Assembly (NCBI RefSeq): GCF_024341905.1 | Contig: NZ_BQXY01000002.1 | Span: 310,001 to 374,000 of the forward strand | DNA from: Clostridium folliculivorans | GTDB lineage: Bacteria; Bacillota; Clostridia; Clostridiales; Clostridiaceae | DNA: 64,000 nucleotides | Direction of reading: 5' to 3' | Part shown: positions 29,701-38,826 of the stretch, in pieces | How the letters are laid out: every line of letters begins with the position of its first letter | Position numbering within the stretch: position 1 is the stretch's first letter | Translations under genes and position numbers: made by a program | The notes under the pieces: model-generated | Told to the model about the DNA's origin: nothing | The model's database searches: none | The model's input: only the letters and a program-made list of their open reading frames with translations

Positions 29701-30289
29701 TAGATAAGATATCATTTATTCTAATTAAATTTTGTTCAGTATTATCAAGCTTTCTTTCGGCCTCATGCTTTCTAGTTTTAAATTTAACAATTCCAGCTGC
29801 TTCCTCTAATAGAGCTCGTCTTTCTTCTGGACGTCCACTTAAAATAGCTTCTATTTTACCTTGTCCAATAAGTGAATAGCCTTCTTTTCCTATACCTGTA
29901 TCCATAAACAAAGTTGTAATATCTTTTAATCGGCATTGAGAATTATTTATTAAATATTCAGCTTCGCCTGATCTATATATTCTTCTAGTTACTGTTACAT
30001 CATTGTATTCAATAGGAAGTTCTCCATCTGCATTGTCTAAAGTAAGTGAAACTTGTGCCAAGCCAACCGGCTTTCTAAACTGAGTACCGGCAAAAATGAC
30101 ATCTTCCATTTTACCACCTCTTAGAGTTTTGATACTCTGTTCACCTAGAACCCATCTAACAGCATCTGAAATATTACTTTTTCCGCTACCATTTGGTCCA
30201 ACTACAGCTGTGACACCTCTTTTAAACTTTAATTCTGTTTTATCTGCAAATGACTTAAATCCCCTAATCTCAAGAGACTTTAGAAACAT
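26732..30289 (-). CDS. smc: chromosome segregation ATPase SMC
   Basis: 1185-residue SMC that with ScpA/ScpB organises the nucleoid. Walker A GPNGSGKSNI at 31-40, long coiled coils, hinge about 500-660 (GYVGADVKNCSVIGELI, GNA-like glycine motifs GGSLTGGSV), then C-terminal signature LMSGGEKVLSAIAL, Walker B FCILDEIEAALDD. Reading frame is intact over 3.5 kb. SD AAGGAG overlaps the stop of the upstream 32-codon ORF. Confidence 0.98.
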   Translation of the reverse strand: MFLKSLEIRGFKSFADKTELKFKRGVTAVVGPNGSGKSNISDAVRWVLGEQSIKTLRGGKMEDVIFAGTQFRKPVGLAQVSLTLDNADGELPIEYNDVTVTRRIYRSGEAEYLINNSQCRLKDITTLFMDTGIGKEGYSLIGQGKIEAILSGRPEERRALLEEAAGIVKFKTRKHEAERKLDNTEQNLIRINDILSTYEERIEPLRIESEKARVFLELSNELREKEISLIVNHIEKIDTNIKNQGEKVSNLINENIKLKEELSETKNKAVSLSDELEKLENLTREDRELYYKNKENSSELQKQIDILNERVKNIEFNIENSNKEIKSLSEKIVSIENERNEHVNYLNSKINEQVFIDTESKSLENILLDLSNSLRIKEDKIKLLREDEFENIQLSSELKNNKTMLMSQIKVLEDSIYNLHNNSSNLESSLKINISTKLMLEEKVILLKDEIERLELAVKENNKNIGVLLSRNTKNDAKLKILNQEKSKLEANKTMLSNLEKQYEGYNRAVKILMEHIDKGYVGADVKNCSVIGELISVEKEFETAIEIALGGSISNVVTEDEKSAQKLIEYLKEKKLGRATFLPLTIIKGTTLQLDKKIKEVNGYIGIASELLDFDKKYEKAINYVLGRTIVSRDMNSALNIAKISGYSHKIVTLQGEVINPGGSLTGGSVYNKHTSIISRKREIEDISSELVKVENSIEELVGLISDGRNEIKMLDEANLNFKDESHFKSIEIAKLDSEVKNIEKDTLRLRNNIKISQNEKLTSESKLNGYKRELEESNNKSILLEENLKSYRVQFDELSKEIEDLNEKTNNQKDLLTSKKVIKAKVDESINNIKKEVERLSNQATELQGRMSFLEQSNKESLTSKSKCIQTIDENRNNILVYNKNIEELENKFKEYDIEKIKIKETIRSHENKIENLSSEINIKEDEVHKSELVKAKNEVEKENLLLKLNDEMSLTYAEAIDLALKDFDEVLYNNQINKLKASINRLGTVNVSAIEEYKDLSEKYKFMSTEREDLEKGKTELLAVIEEMTAKMKEVFKENFAILNENFNITFKELFKGGSAELILSDGDELTANIDINVQPPGKKLQNINLMSGGEKVLSAIALMFGILKMKPTPFCILDEIEAALDDANVYRYSEFLQKFSDNIQFIVITHRKGTMEASDIMYGVTMEERGVSKVVSVDLTN

Positions 30290-30300
30290 ATGTCCACTCC

Positions 30301-30399
30301 TTACCTTCCTACAAATTGATAAAATAATCCTATTAGAAATGATGTAATAATTATTGCAATTATTATATTCATAATGGTTGTTCTTGTTCTTTTCTTCAT
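30301..30399 (-). CDS. 32-residue single-span membrane peptide upstream of smc
   Basis: ATG at 30397-30399, stop at 30301-30303, with a good AAGGAG seven bases before the ATG. The peptide has a basic N-terminus (MKKRTRTTIMN), one hydrophobic segment of about 18 residues (IIIAIIITSFLIGLFYQF) and ends VGR. The smc Shine-Dalgarno is formed right at its stop codon, with 11 bases between stop and smc ATG, so smc translation may be coupled to it. I do not recognise the family. The SD, charge pattern and coupling argue it is real. Confidence 0.6.
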   Translation of the reverse strand: MKKRTRTTIMNIIIAIIITSFLIGLFYQFVGR

Positions 30400-30460
30400 A
30401 CTGCTCACTCCTTATTCTATATTAGTTTATAGTAAATAAAGTAAAATATCAATGGCAACG

Positions 30461-30489
30461 AAAAGAAAACCCTAGAGTTTGCTCTAAGG
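30461..30489 (-). terminator. terminator of rnc-radical SAM unit
   Basis: Minus-strand CCTTAGAG-caaa-CTCTAGGG followed by TTTTCTTTTC. It lies about 165 bases beyond the radical SAM stop, on the far side of a family B palindrome. Confidence 0.75.
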
Positions 30490-30494
30490 TATAG

Positions 30495-30585
30495 AGTTCC
30501 TAGCTCAACTATTAATTTATACATGCTAAAATTCATATGTTCGTAATTTTCGAACAAGTATAAATTAAGTTTCGAAATAGGAACC
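30495..30585. repeat. family B palindromic element, copy 2
   Basis: 91 bases; AGTTCC at left and GGAACC at right, inner arms TTAATTTATAC / GTATAAATTAA identical to copy 1. The central part differs from copy 1 but forms its own stem (GTTCG...CGAAC). Located between the radical SAM gene and its terminator. Confidence 0.78.
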
Positions 30586-30653
30586 CTTTAATTCTCTATA
30601 TATCAAAGTAATATTAATTTATTTATAACCGTCTCTTCGTTACCAATAGTTAT

Positions 30654-31691
30654 TTATATTGAAACTATTTTAGTTTCTTTATTTGAATCAATTTGAATTT
30701 CTCCAACCTTTACTGAATCATCGATACATACATTTATCTTTACATTAACCAACTTACTTTTTAATTCATTAAAAAACTCTTTTTTGTTAGCATAAAGTCT
30801 AGAAATATATCTATTATTTATTCTAATAGTTACATCATTTTTACTTTCTTTAAGTAAGTTGTAAATATGCTCATTTAGGATACTGCTTTCTACTAATTCT
30901 CTAAAAGCTGGATGGAATGGTCCATCGATTATGTCTCCACCTGTATTAATGTTCTCAGTAGGTTGTAACCCAACTCTAATAACATTGATATGATTTTCTA
31001 TATAAAGCTTATATATCTTTTTTGCTATTGCTACTGCTTCGCTTAATGTGTAAGGTTTATATTCTTCTCTTCTAAGCATTTCTTCCATAGGAGTATCTTT
31101 AATAACTAAAGCAGGATATATCCTACAAATATCTGGTTTCATTTCAATAGATTTATTTGCAGTATCTAAATCTTTTTCAAATGTGTCGCCAGGAAGCCCA
31201 AGCATAATTTGATGACCTAAAGTAAATCCATATTCTTTTATAAGCATTGATGCATTCCTTACATCTTCTTCTGAATGCCCTCTTGCAGACTTTCTAAGAA
31301 CTTCCTTATCAAGAGATTGAACTCCGAGCTCTATTATATCAACATCATATACTTTTAAATGATTTAAAATATCATTATCTATATAATCTGGTCTTGTTGA
31401 TAGTCTTATGTAATTTATTTTTTTCAACCTTTTGTATTTGTATGCAACTTCCAAAAGTTCTTTTTGTTTCTGCATAGGAATTGCAGTAAACGTGCCACCA
31501 AAAAATGAAATTTCAACTGTTGAATTAGTGATATCTATAGTTTTCAAATATTCTTCTACTGTATTTTCTACATACCGACTATCCACTACTCCTTCTTCAC
31601 CAGATATCTTGTTTTGATTACAAAATACACAGTTATGTGGGCATCCTAGATGAGGTACGAAGATTGGAATTATATAATAACTTTTACTCAC
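30654..31691 (-). CDS. Elp3-like radical SAM protein
   Basis: 345 residues, starting at GTG inside the end of rnc (8-base overlap, GGAGGG before it). CxxxCxxC cluster ligands in HLGCPHNCVFCNQNKISG, SFFGGTFTAIP, then the Elp3-type barrel (LSTRPDYIDNDIL, ELGVQSLD, HQIMLGLPGDT). It lacks the C-terminal acetyltransferase domain of true Elp3, so is not tRNA-uridine Elp3 in full form. Firmicutes commonly have this gene beside rnc; substrate unknown. Confidence 0.88.
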   Translation of the reverse strand: MSKSYYIIPIFVPHLGCPHNCVFCNQNKISGEEGVVDSRYVENTVEEYLKTIDITNSTVEISFFGGTFTAIPMQKQKELLEVAYKYKRLKKINYIRLSTRPDYIDNDILNHLKVYDVDIIELGVQSLDKEVLRKSARGHSEEDVRNASMLIKEYGFTLGHQIMLGLPGDTFEKDLDTANKSIEMKPDICRIYPALVIKDTPMEEMLRREEYKPYTLSEAVAIAKKIYKLYIENHINVIRVGLQPTENINTGGDIIDGPFHPAFRELVESSILNEHIYNLLKESKNDVTIRINNRYISRLYANKKEFFNELKSKLVNVKINVCIDDSVKVGEIQIDSNKETKIVSI

Positions 31692-32382
31692 CGCTGCCCT
31701 CCAAAAAATTCAAAGCCTTTTTAGCAGACTGCTGCTCAGCTTCTTTTTTACTAAATCCTTCTCCTTCACCAATTATCCTATCACCGATAACTACTTTAGT
31801 ATAAAATTTCCTTCTATGTGGAGGACCCTCGTATTTAACTAGTTCGTAATTTATATTAACTTCACCATTCTCTTGCAATTTTTCTTGAAGCTTTGTTTTA
31901 AAATCAAGAACTATTTTATCGTTAATTGCATCTTCGATTACATCCTTAAAGTTTGTTATTATAAACTCCCTAGCATACTCTAATCCTTTGTCTAAATATA
32001 TAGCAGCTAGCAAAGCCTCTAAGCAGTCGGCCTGAATAGATATTCTTTCTCTTCCTCCTGTTAATTCTTCACCTTTACTCATTCTTATGAGATCACCAAG
32101 TTCAAGAATCCTCGCCACTTCATAAAGAGAATTTTCACATACTATTAAAGCTCTCATTTTTGTAAGCTCACCTTCGGATTTATCCTTACAATAATTGAAC
32201 AAGTACTCAGATATGCAGATTTGAAGCACTGAGTCACCTAAAAACTCAAGTCTTTCGTTATACTCAACACCTTTATACTGATTTGCATATGAACTATGAG
32301 TTAATGCAGTTTCAAGCAAATGTTTATGTTCAAAATAAATATTTAGTTTGCTTTCAATCTTTTCAATATTAAACTCGTACAT
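31684..32382 (-). CDS. rnc: ribonuclease III
   Basis: Double-strand-specific RNase that processes rRNA precursors and structured mRNAs. 232 residues: signature ERLEFLGDSVL at 43-53, second catalytic region DCLEALLAAIYLD, and C-terminal dsRNA-binding domain from about 158 (KTKLQEKLQENGEVN..., KKEAEQQSAKKAL). The SD AAGGAG is unusually far (14 bases) from the ATG. The palindromic spacer elements in this window are potential substrates. Confidence 0.97.
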   Translation of the reverse strand: MYEFNIEKIESKLNIYFEHKHLLETALTHSSYANQYKGVEYNERLEFLGDSVLQICISEYLFNYCKDKSEGELTKMRALIVCENSLYEVARILELGDLIRMSKGEELTGGRERISIQADCLEALLAAIYLDKGLEYAREFIITNFKDVIEDAINDKIVLDFKTKLQEKLQENGEVNINYELVKYEGPPHRRKFYTKVVIGDRIIGEGEGFSKKEAEQQSAKKALNFLEGSGE

Positions 32383-32501
32383 TTAAAAAATTTCAACTCC
32401 TTAAGGTTTATTCTTCAGTATGTTAATCCTTTACTGCCTAATTTAAATTTATTACTTATGCCATCATTAACACATTCAAGAATAAACTTAATTTAAAATA
32501 T

Positions 32502-32523
32502 AAAATCCCGCTTTAGGCGGGAT
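32502..32523 (-). terminator. acpP terminator
   Basis: Minus-strand ATCCCGC-ctaaa-GCGGGAT followed by TTTTATATTTT, four bases after the acpP stop. Confidence 0.92.
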
Positions 32524-32526
32524 ATA

Positions 32527-32757
32527 TTATTCTTCACTATGTTCTTTAAGATACTCTACTACATCGCCTACTGTAACAAAGCCTTCTGCTACATCATCAG
32601 GGATTTCCATTTCAAGTTCATCTTCTAAAGCCATAATAAGCTCAACTATATCTAGTGAATCTGCACCTAAATCTTCTATAAATGATGCCTCAAGTGTAAT
32701 ATCACCCTCATTCACACTAAGCTTATCAGCAATTATTCCTTTTATTCTTTCAAACAT
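32527..32757 (-). CDS. acpP: acyl carrier protein
   Basis: 76 residues, acidic, with phosphopantetheine attachment Ser34 in [12 protein letters not shown]. Carries acyl chains in type II fatty-acid synthesis and supplies PlsX, encoded just upstream. SD GGAGGTG. Monocistronic by promoter at 32788-32816 and terminator. Confidence 0.98.
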   Translation of the reverse strand: MFERIKGIIADKLSVNEGDITLEASFIEDLGADSLDIVELIMALEDELEMEIPDDVAEGFVTVGDVVEYLKEHSEE

Positions 32758-32787
32758 TTAATGCACCTCCAAAATTAATCTACTTAG

Positions 32788-32816
32788 ATAATATTATATA
32801 TAATCAACATCGTCAA
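32788..32816 (-). promoter_or_regulatory. sigma-A type promoter for acpP
   Basis: Minus-strand TTGACG (32811-32816) and TATTAT (32788-32793) with a 17-base spacer; start about 24 bases before the SD region. Confidence 0.58.
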
Positions 32817-32868
32817 TATATCTCTAAGCATATTTGTAATAAAATATTATTTTATATTAAAAGTAATA

Positions 32869-33876
32869 TCAGTTTTTATCGTTAGTATTAACTTCAAGTT
32901 CAGCTTTAAGCTTTGCAAGAGTATCATTAACATAAAACATCCTTGCTTGCTTTATAGCGTTCTTAAAAGCTCTTGCATCTGAGCTGCCATGAGCTTTAAT
33001 GCAGATTCCATCAACACCTAAAAATGGAGCTCCTCCATATTCCTTGTAATCAAATTTATTTTTTAAGGATTTTATTACAGGAAGTATAAACAATGCACCA
33101 ATTTTAGTAATTATTGATGATGTGATTTCAGATTTTATAGTCCCAAGAAGATTTGAAGCAACACCCTCGTACATTTTAAGAACTGTATTTCCTACAAATC
33201 CGTCACACACAACAACATTTACATCTCCATTTGAGATATCTCTAGGCTCTATATTTCCTACAAAATTAAGATTAGAATCTTTCAAAAGTGAATAAGTTTC
33301 CTTTGTAAGTTCGTTACCCTTCTCTTCTTCTGCACCGATATTAACCAATGCAACTGTAGGATTAGATACCTTAATTACGTTTTCATAATATACTTTACCC
33401 ATAATTGCAAACTGCTTTAAGTATTGTGGTTTACAATCAACATTTGCACCAGCATCAACAACCACAAAAGGCCCATTCATTCCTGGCATAATAGGTGATA
33501 ATGCAGGTCTTTCAATACCTTTTATTCTGCCTACTACTAAAGTACACCCTGCAAGGAATGCTCCAGTACTCCCAGCTGAAATTACTGCATCACATTCTTT
33601 ATCTTTTACAAGTTTCAAAGCTTTATTCAAACTAGAATCTTTTTTCTTTCTTAAAGCCATAACTGGATGTTCATTAGTACCAATTACTTCAGTAGCATTT
33701 ATGATTTTTACTTTTAAACTGTCATATTGATATTTACTTAACTCACTTTTTAGTTTATCTTCAGGTCCAGTAATTACGATTTCGATATCTTCAAACTCTT
33801 TTAGAGCCTCTACACATCCTTCTACTATAGCAGAAGGAGAATTATCTCCACCCATACCATCAATAGCTATTTTCAT
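32869..33876 (-). CDS. plsX: phosphate acyltransferase PlsX
   Basis: Converts acyl-ACP to acyl-phosphate for PlsY, starting phospholipid synthesis. 335 residues beginning [14 protein letters not shown], with [31 protein letters not shown] and the C-terminal [22 protein letters not shown]. Between rpmF and acpP, canonical placement; fapR, which often precedes it in Bacillus, is absent. Confidence 0.97.
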   Translation of the reverse strand: MKIAIDGMGGDNSPSAIVEGCVEALKEFEDIEIVITGPEDKLKSELSKYQYDSLKVKIINATEVIGTNEHPVMALRKKKDSSLNKALKLVKDKECDAVISAGSTGAFLAGCTLVVGRIKGIERPALSPIMPGMNGPFVVVDAGANVDCKPQYLKQFAIMGKVYYENVIKVSNPTVALVNIGAEEEKGNELTKETYSLLKDSNLNFVGNIEPRDISNGDVNVVVCDGFVGNTVLKMYEGVASNLLGTIKSEITSSIITKIGALFILPVIKSLKNKFDYKEYGGAPFLGVDGICIKAHGSSDARAFKNAIKQARMFYVNDTLAKLKAELEVNTNDKN

Positions 33877-34030
33877 TTTATCACCCCTTTGTAAACTATC
33901 ATTTAACTTAGAATCTTAATATTTTATTATTTACACATTTAATGCAAAATCAAGATATATATTCTCTTAACTCTAACATGCATTATTAATAATAATCTTA
34001 TACTTTAATCTCACTTACAACATTAGGATA

Positions 34031-34134
34031 ATATAGATGAACCACTTCATAATAAAATTTATATTTTTAAATTCTCTCACCATAACCCGTGAGAGTTTTA
34101 AAAATACATTTCGGATTGAAGTGTTTCATATTTA
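34031..34134. repeat. family C palindromic element, copy 3
   Basis: Ends GATGAACCACTTCA and TGAAGTGTTTCATA are nearly perfect complements. Inner arms TATATTTTTAAA...CTCTCAC and GTGAGAG...TTTAAAAATA pair. Relative to copy 2, one C-G pair in the inner stem is T-A here, a compensatory change. It lies in the 388-base gap 33877-34264 between rpmF terminator and plsX; the other bases there (33877-34030, 34135-34238) are AT-rich and I see no further feature. Confidence 0.78.
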
Positions 34135-34238
34135 TTAAAATCAAATAACTGATTCATGATGAAACTCAGTAAAATGCCTTTAACAAAAATAAGCTTTATA
34201 TGGCTTAAAAACTTTTACTAAATATTTTATTACATATA

Positions 34239-34265
34239 AAGAAAAGAAAGTCAATTGACTTTCTT
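34239..34265 (-). terminator. rpmF terminator
   Basis: Perfect 22-base palindrome AAGAAAGTCAA/TTGACTTTCTT followed on the minus strand by TTTCTTTAT. It touches the rpmF stop codon. Confidence 0.75.
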
Positions 34266-34447
34266 TATTGTTCTGAAGCAACTACTTCTTTACCCTTGTA
34301 ATGTCCACAGCTCTTACAAACTCTGTGAGCTAATTTCATTTCATGGCATTGAGGACATTCTACAATACCAGGTATGCTTAACTTAAAAGTTTGAGCTCTT
34401 CTTGAATCTCTCTTTGCTCTGTATGTTTTTCTAGCAGGATTTCCCAT
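34265..34447 (-). CDS. rpmF: 50S ribosomal protein L32, zinc-ribbon form
   Basis: 60 residues with [20 protein letters not shown] and the zinc ribbon CPQC...CKSC, i.e. the C+ form. Thirteen bases after yceD. The usual plsX-rpmF-yceD cluster is kept though a terminator and repeat now separate rpmF from plsX. Confidence 0.97.
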   Translation of the reverse strand: MGNPARKTYRAKRDSRRAQTFKLSIPGIVECPQCHEMKLAHRVCKSCGHYKGKEVVASEQ

Positions 34448-34459
34448 AATTACACCTCC

Positions 34460-34957
34460 TTATTTGCTAAACAAATCATTCAATTTAGCCAATCTAATGT
34501 CAATATCGTTGTTGTCACAGCTACATTGCTTTTTGTTTAGGTTCGTTCCACATTGCTGACACAGACCTTTACAACTTTCATTGCAAAGTCTTTTTATAGG
34601 CAAGGCTGATATAATATTGTTAACAATTATTTCTGTGATATCTATTGTATCACCATCAACGAAGATAAGATCATCATCTTCATCTGATAAATTATTTGTA
34701 AATCTCTCATTAACACTAATGTGTATTGGATATGAGAAGATTTCTAAGCATCTTGAACAAGAAAGTTCTAAAACTGTTTCAACATCCACATCTAACTCTA
34801 ACAGCCCTTCATTAAAAGAGAACTTGCCCTTCACCTTTACAGGTTCAACAGCTTTTATCGATTCACCCTCGTAATTAAAGGTACCTAGATCCAATGTAAA
34901 GTCTAAAGCCTTTACTCTTTCTCTCTTGCTAATTAAATCTGAAAATTGTAGTATCAT
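34460..34957 (-). CDS. yceD: YceD family (DUF177) protein
   Basis: 165 residues. N-terminal ILQFSDLISKRERVKALDF, central LSCSRCLEIFSYPIHISVNERF and a C-terminal cysteine cluster (CNESCKGLCQQCGTNLN) that could bind zinc. In bacteria and plastids YceD/DUF177 is tied to 23S rRNA accumulation. Transcribed ahead of rpmF. SD GTGGAG. Confidence 0.92.
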   Translation of the reverse strand: MILQFSDLISKRERVKALDFTLDLGTFNYEGESIKAVEPVKVKGKFSFNEGLLELDVDVETVLELSCSRCLEIFSYPIHISVNERFTNNLSDEDDDLIFVDGDTIDITEIIVNNIISALPIKRLCNESCKGLCQQCGTNLNKKQCSCDNNDIDIRLAKLNDLFSK

Positions 34958-34980
34958 ATGTACAACTCCACTTCATGCCT

Positions 34981-35001
34981 AAGAATGGCACAGCCATCCT
35001 T
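34981..35001 (-). promoter_or_regulatory. hairpin in the yceD-rpmF leader
   Basis: Minus-strand AAGGATGGC-tgt-GCCATTCTT, nine pairs (one G.T), ending 23 bases before the yceD ATG. No T-tract follows, so it is not a terminator; it may be a leader element for the ribosomal protein operon. Low certainty. Confidence 0.4.
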
Positions 35002-35079
35002 ATAGCAGAATTAGTAATTTTTACTGACAACACAATTTATTATATAAACATGACTTTTAAAAGTCAAGAAATTTATTTT

Positions 35080-36276
35080 TTATTTTCTAACAAGCTCCAA
35101 AGTATCTTTAGCAATCATCATTTCTTCATCAGTAGGTATTACAAATACCTTTACCTTTGAACCATCTTTGCTTACTTCAGTTATTTTGCCTCTTACGTTG
35201 TTTTTAACTGGATCTATTTCTATTCCAATGAACTCTAAACCTTCACACGCCTTTAGTCTTGTTACAGGATCATTTTCTCCTACACCAGCAGTAAATACAA
35301 CTACGTCAATACCACCCATTGCAGCAGCATATGAGCCAATATATTTTCTTACTCTATATTGGAATATATCTAAAGCTAATTGAGCTCTAGCATTACCATT
35401 TTCAGCAGCTATTTCTATGTCTCTAAAATCACTGCTTACACCTGATATACCCAAGACTCCAGATTTTTTATTTAATAATTCGTTAGTTTGTTCAACTGTA
35501 TAGCCAAGTTCATCCATTATAAAAGTTACTACAGCAGGATCAAGATCTCCAGTTCTCGTACCCATTGCAACACCTTCTAATGGAGTGAATCCCATAGATG
35601 TATCAATTGATTTACCATTTTTTATGGCAGTTAAACTTGAACCATTTCCTAAATGACAAGTTACAATCTTTAATTCGGATAAATCTTTACCCATAACTTC
35701 TGCAACCTTAGCAGATACATATTTATGAGAAGTACCATGGAATCCGTATTTTCTTATATTATGTTCTTTATATAACTCATATGGCAAAGCATATAAGAAT
35801 GCCTTGTCTGGCATTGTTTGATGGAAAGCTGTATCAAAAACAACTGCCATTGGAGTGTTAGGCATTAGATCTTTACAAGCTTCTATTCCTATTAGGTTTG
35901 GAGGATTATGAAGTGGCGCAAGTTTAATACATTCATCTAAATACTTCATAACTTCATCATCTATAAGAACTGAACTTGAATATTTTTCACCGCCATGAAC
36001 AACTCTATGGCCTACTGCAGATATTTCATCCATTGACTTTAGTACACCATTATCTTTATCTACAAGTGCATCTAAAACCAACTTTATTGCATCTTTGTGG
36101 TCATTCATCTTTTGTTCTATTACGTATTTGTCCTTACCTTCTACTTTTTGAGTAAGTATTGATCCTTCTATTCCTATTCTTTCAACAAGTCCTTTTGCTA
36201 AAACTTCTTCTTTACTCATATCAATTAATTGATACTTTAAAGACGAACTTCCACAATTAATTACTAATATGTTCAT
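35080..36276 (-). CDS. ackA: acetate kinase
   Basis: ATP + acetate to acetyl phosphate + ADP and reverse; in a fermenter it gives substrate-level ATP. 398 residues beginning [17 protein letters not shown], with [33 protein letters not shown] and [10 protein letters not shown]. Follows pta by 30 bases. SD TAGGAGG. Confidence 0.98.
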   Translation of the reverse strand: MNILVINCGSSSLKYQLIDMSKEEVLAKGLVERIGIEGSILTQKVEGKDKYVIEQKMNDHKDAIKLVLDALVDKDNGVLKSMDEISAVGHRVVHGGEKYSSSVLIDDEVMKYLDECIKLAPLHNPPNLIGIEACKDLMPNTPMAVVFDTAFHQTMPDKAFLYALPYELYKEHNIRKYGFHGTSHKYVSAKVAEVMGKDLSELKIVTCHLGNGSSLTAIKNGKSIDTSMGFTPLEGVAMGTRTGDLDPAVVTFIMDELGYTVEQTNELLNKKSGVLGISGVSSDFRDIEIAAENGNARAQLALDIFQYRVRKYIGSYAAAMGGIDVVVFTAGVGENDPVTRLKACEGLEFIGIEIDPVKNNVRGKITEVSKDGSKVKVFVIPTDEEMMIAKDTLELVRK

Positions 36277-36306
36277 TTCTATTCCTCCTAAAATGATTAA
36301 AATGTT

Positions 36307-37308
36307 CTATTTATCAAATTGTGCTTGAACAGCAGTAAGTGCAACTACATTTACAATATCATCTGAACTACAACCTCTAGATAAGTCATTTATAGGTTTA
36401 TCAAAACCTTGGCAGATTGGTCCAATTGCTTCTGCATTCGCAAATCTTTGCACAAGTTTATAACCTATATTTCCAGCTTGAAGATCTGGGAATATAAGAA
36501 CATTAGCTTTTCCAGCTACATCACTATTAGGTGCCTTTTGACTAGCAACTTTCTCAACTATAGCTGCATCTAATTGCATTTCCCCATCTATTAATAGATC
36601 AGGTCTCAATTCTTTAGCTCTTTCAGTTGCAGCTCTAACTTTATCTACAACCTCATGATCTGCTGATCCCATTGTTGAGAATGAAAGCATAGCAACCTTA
36701 GGGTCTATCTTACATAATTTTTTTGCTGTATCAGCTGTTGCTATTGCAATAGCTGCAAGCTGCTCTGAACTTGGGCTTGGGTTAACAGCACAGTCTGAGA
36801 ATAAAAGCATTCCTTCTTCTCCATATTTAGAACCTGGTACCATCATAATGAAGAAACTTGATACAACAGAAACCCCAGGTGCAGTCTTAATTATTTGAAG
36901 ACCTGGTCTTAGTAAATCTCCAGTAGTATGTACAGCACCTGAAACCATACCATCTGCATCTCCAACCTTCACCATCATTGTACCAAAATATAATGGATCT
37001 CTTACAATCTTTCCAGCTTTCTCGATTGTCATACCTTTACTTTTTCTAAGCTCATAAAATTCATTAACATAAACTTCAAGCTTATCTGAAGTTTCTGGAT
37101 CAGCGATATTTATTCCTGTTAGATTAACACCTAAATCTGCGGCTTTACTTCTAATCACTGATTCTGATCCTACTAAAGTTACCTCTGCTAATCCATTTTC
37201 TTTAATTTTTTGAGATGCTACGAGTGTCCTCTCTTCATCTCCCTCAGGTAGCACAATTCTCTTTATATCTTTTTGTGCCATATCCCAAATTTGCTTCATA
37301 AGTTCCAT
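36307..37308 (-). CDS. pta: phosphate acetyltransferase
   Basis: Interconverts acetyl-CoA and acetyl phosphate. 333 residues (short catalytic type) from MELMKQIWDMAQKD at 37308, eight bases after AAGGAG; two-codon-longer frame starts two bases from the SD. Contains RIVLPEGDEERT, DGMVSGAVHTTGDLLRPGLQ, LSFSTMGSADH, FPDLQAGNIGYK. Promoter at 37353-37382. Confidence 0.97.
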   Translation of the reverse strand: MELMKQIWDMAQKDIKRIVLPEGDEERTLVASQKIKENGLAEVTLVGSESVIRSKAADLGVNLTGINIADPETSDKLEVYVNEFYELRKSKGMTIEKAGKIVRDPLYFGTMMVKVGDADGMVSGAVHTTGDLLRPGLQIIKTAPGVSVVSSFFIMMVPGSKYGEEGMLLFSDCAVNPSPSSEQLAAIAIATADTAKKLCKIDPKVAMLSFSTMGSADHEVVDKVRAATERAKELRPDLLIDGEMQLDAAIVEKVASQKAPNSDVAGKANVLIFPDLQAGNIGYKLVQRFANAEAIGPICQGFDKPINDLSRGCSSDDIVNVVALTAVQAQFDK

Positions 37309-37352
37309 GTTCATTTCTCCTTTCAGTCGAACGGATAATATCTACATATACT

Positions 37353-37382
37353 AATATACTCCTAAATTAGAGTAGATTTCAA
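37353..37382 (-). promoter_or_regulatory. sigma-A type promoter for pta-ackA
   Basis: Minus-strand TTGAAA (37377-37382) and TATATT (37353-37358) with an 18-base spacer, about 45 bases before the pta start. Confidence 0.5.
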
Positions 37383-37521
37383 CACATAAAGCCAAAAACA
37401 TAGTAGTTCTTATATTTGAATAATTAATAATAATCTGACATTTCATTTTTTAATACTATATTTATTCTATCCAATGTTTGGTGTATTATATATCTATAAT
37501 TTGATAAAGGAGGGTTTTATT

Positions 37522-38751
37522 ATGAATATTGTTGGAATAGTAACTGAATATAACCCATTTCATAACGGACATAAACTACATCTTGAGCAAACTAAGAAGG
37601 TTACTAATGCTGATGGTGTCATATGCGTAATGAGCGGAAATTTTGTTCAGAGAGGTCTACCTTCAATCTTAGATAAATGGACTCGCGCCCAAATTGCTGT
37701 TCTGAACGGAGTTGACTTAGTTATAGAACTACCTACAATATTTTCTGTATCTTCAGCTGAATTTTTCGCAAAAGGCGCTGTAGATATTTTAAATCAAACA
37801 TCAGTAGTTAACTCCATATGTTTTGGAAGCGAAATTGGAGAAATAGATATAATTATGAAAGTAGCAAAAACGTTATCCTATGAATCAAATGAGTTTAAAT
37901 CCTTATTACGCAATCATTTAAACCAAGGTAAGTCATATGTAAAATCCCGTTCAGAAGCTTTACTTGAGTATTTCAAAAAATATGATAATTTCAATTTTCG
38001 CTCAGAGGAATTCGAAAAATTCTTAAATTCCTCAAATAATATTCTAGGTATTGAGTACTGCAAAAGTATAATTAAATCAAAAAGTACTATCAACCCAATA
38101 ACTATTAAAAGAATAGGTTCATCTTATAATGACATAAATCTTACCAGTAGTTTTGCAAGTGCCACTGCTATAAGGGAACAACTTTATAATGATTCCCCAA
38201 TTGATGAACTTTATAAATACATGCCTGATACATCTATACAAATTATAGATGAAAAAAGGAAAATTTCAGATAAGTTTCCATCAAATGATGATTTTCTTAA
38301 GTATATTAAGTATAAGATTACAACTAATCCAGGTTCACTTTCTAATCTTCCAGACAACATGGAAGGTTTAGAAAATAAATTTATCAAAGAAATTATGAAA
38401 GCGAAATCTGCTGATGAACTTATAATGCTAGTTAAAAGTAAAAGATATGCTTATTCAAGGCTTTCAAGACTTTTATGCCAATATTTTATAGGCTTTGAAA
38501 ACTATGATATTCAGTCTTTAAGAACTTCAAAACCAAATTATTTAAGAGTACTTGGATTAAACAATGTTGGAGCACAAATAGTAAAAGAAATAAAAAGGAA
38601 CTCAGAAATAAATATAATAAATAAAATGCCAAAACAAATAAATAATCCAATGCTAGAAATCGATTTAAGGGCCACAAATGCATATTCTCTTATAAATCCA
38701 ACTATTCCTGTTAATGCAGATTATCTAATTAGCCCTTTTGTACATAAATAA
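37522..38751 (+). CDS. tmcAL: tRNA(Met) cytidine acetate ligase TmcAL
   Basis: Forms N4-acetylcytidine at the elongator tRNA-Met wobble base from acetate and ATP (YlbM in Bacillus). 409 residues from MNIVGIVTEYNPFHNGHKLHL at 37522 with AAGGAGGG eight bases before; the 16-codon upstream frame is not coding. Nucleotidyltransferase HNGH motif and GNFVQRGLPSI are present. Divergent from pta across about 210 bases; acetate made by pta-ackA is its substrate, which makes the neighbourhood sensible. Confidence 0.95.
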   Translation: MNIVGIVTEYNPFHNGHKLHLEQTKKVTNADGVICVMSGNFVQRGLPSILDKWTRAQIAVLNGVDLVIELPTIFSVSSAEFFAKGAVDILNQTSVVNSICFGSEIGEIDIIMKVAKTLSYESNEFKSLLRNHLNQGKSYVKSRSEALLEYFKKYDNFNFRSEEFEKFLNSSNNILGIEYCKSIIKSKSTINPITIKRIGSSYNDINLTSSFASATAIREQLYNDSPIDELYKYMPDTSIQIIDEKRKISDKFPSNDDFLKYIKYKITTNPGSLSNLPDNMEGLENKFIKEIMKAKSADELIMLVKSKRYAYSRLSRLLCQYFIGFENYDIQSLRTSKPNYLRVLGLNNVGAQIVKEIKRNSEINIINKMPKQINNPMLEIDLRATNAYSLINPTIPVNADYLISPFVHK

Positions 38752-38826
38752 ATATTAAAATCTTTCAATACAATTCTAGAATAAATATATAAAGAAAATA
38801 CTATATATGAGATAAGGGGGGATCTC

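Noticed and set aside
32430..32500. Possible fourth family B copy (TTAAATTTATT / AATAAACTTAA arms) between rnc and acpP
   Set aside because: Only 10 of 11 AT bases pair, the GGTTCC ends are absent, and such matches are expected in AT-rich sequence.
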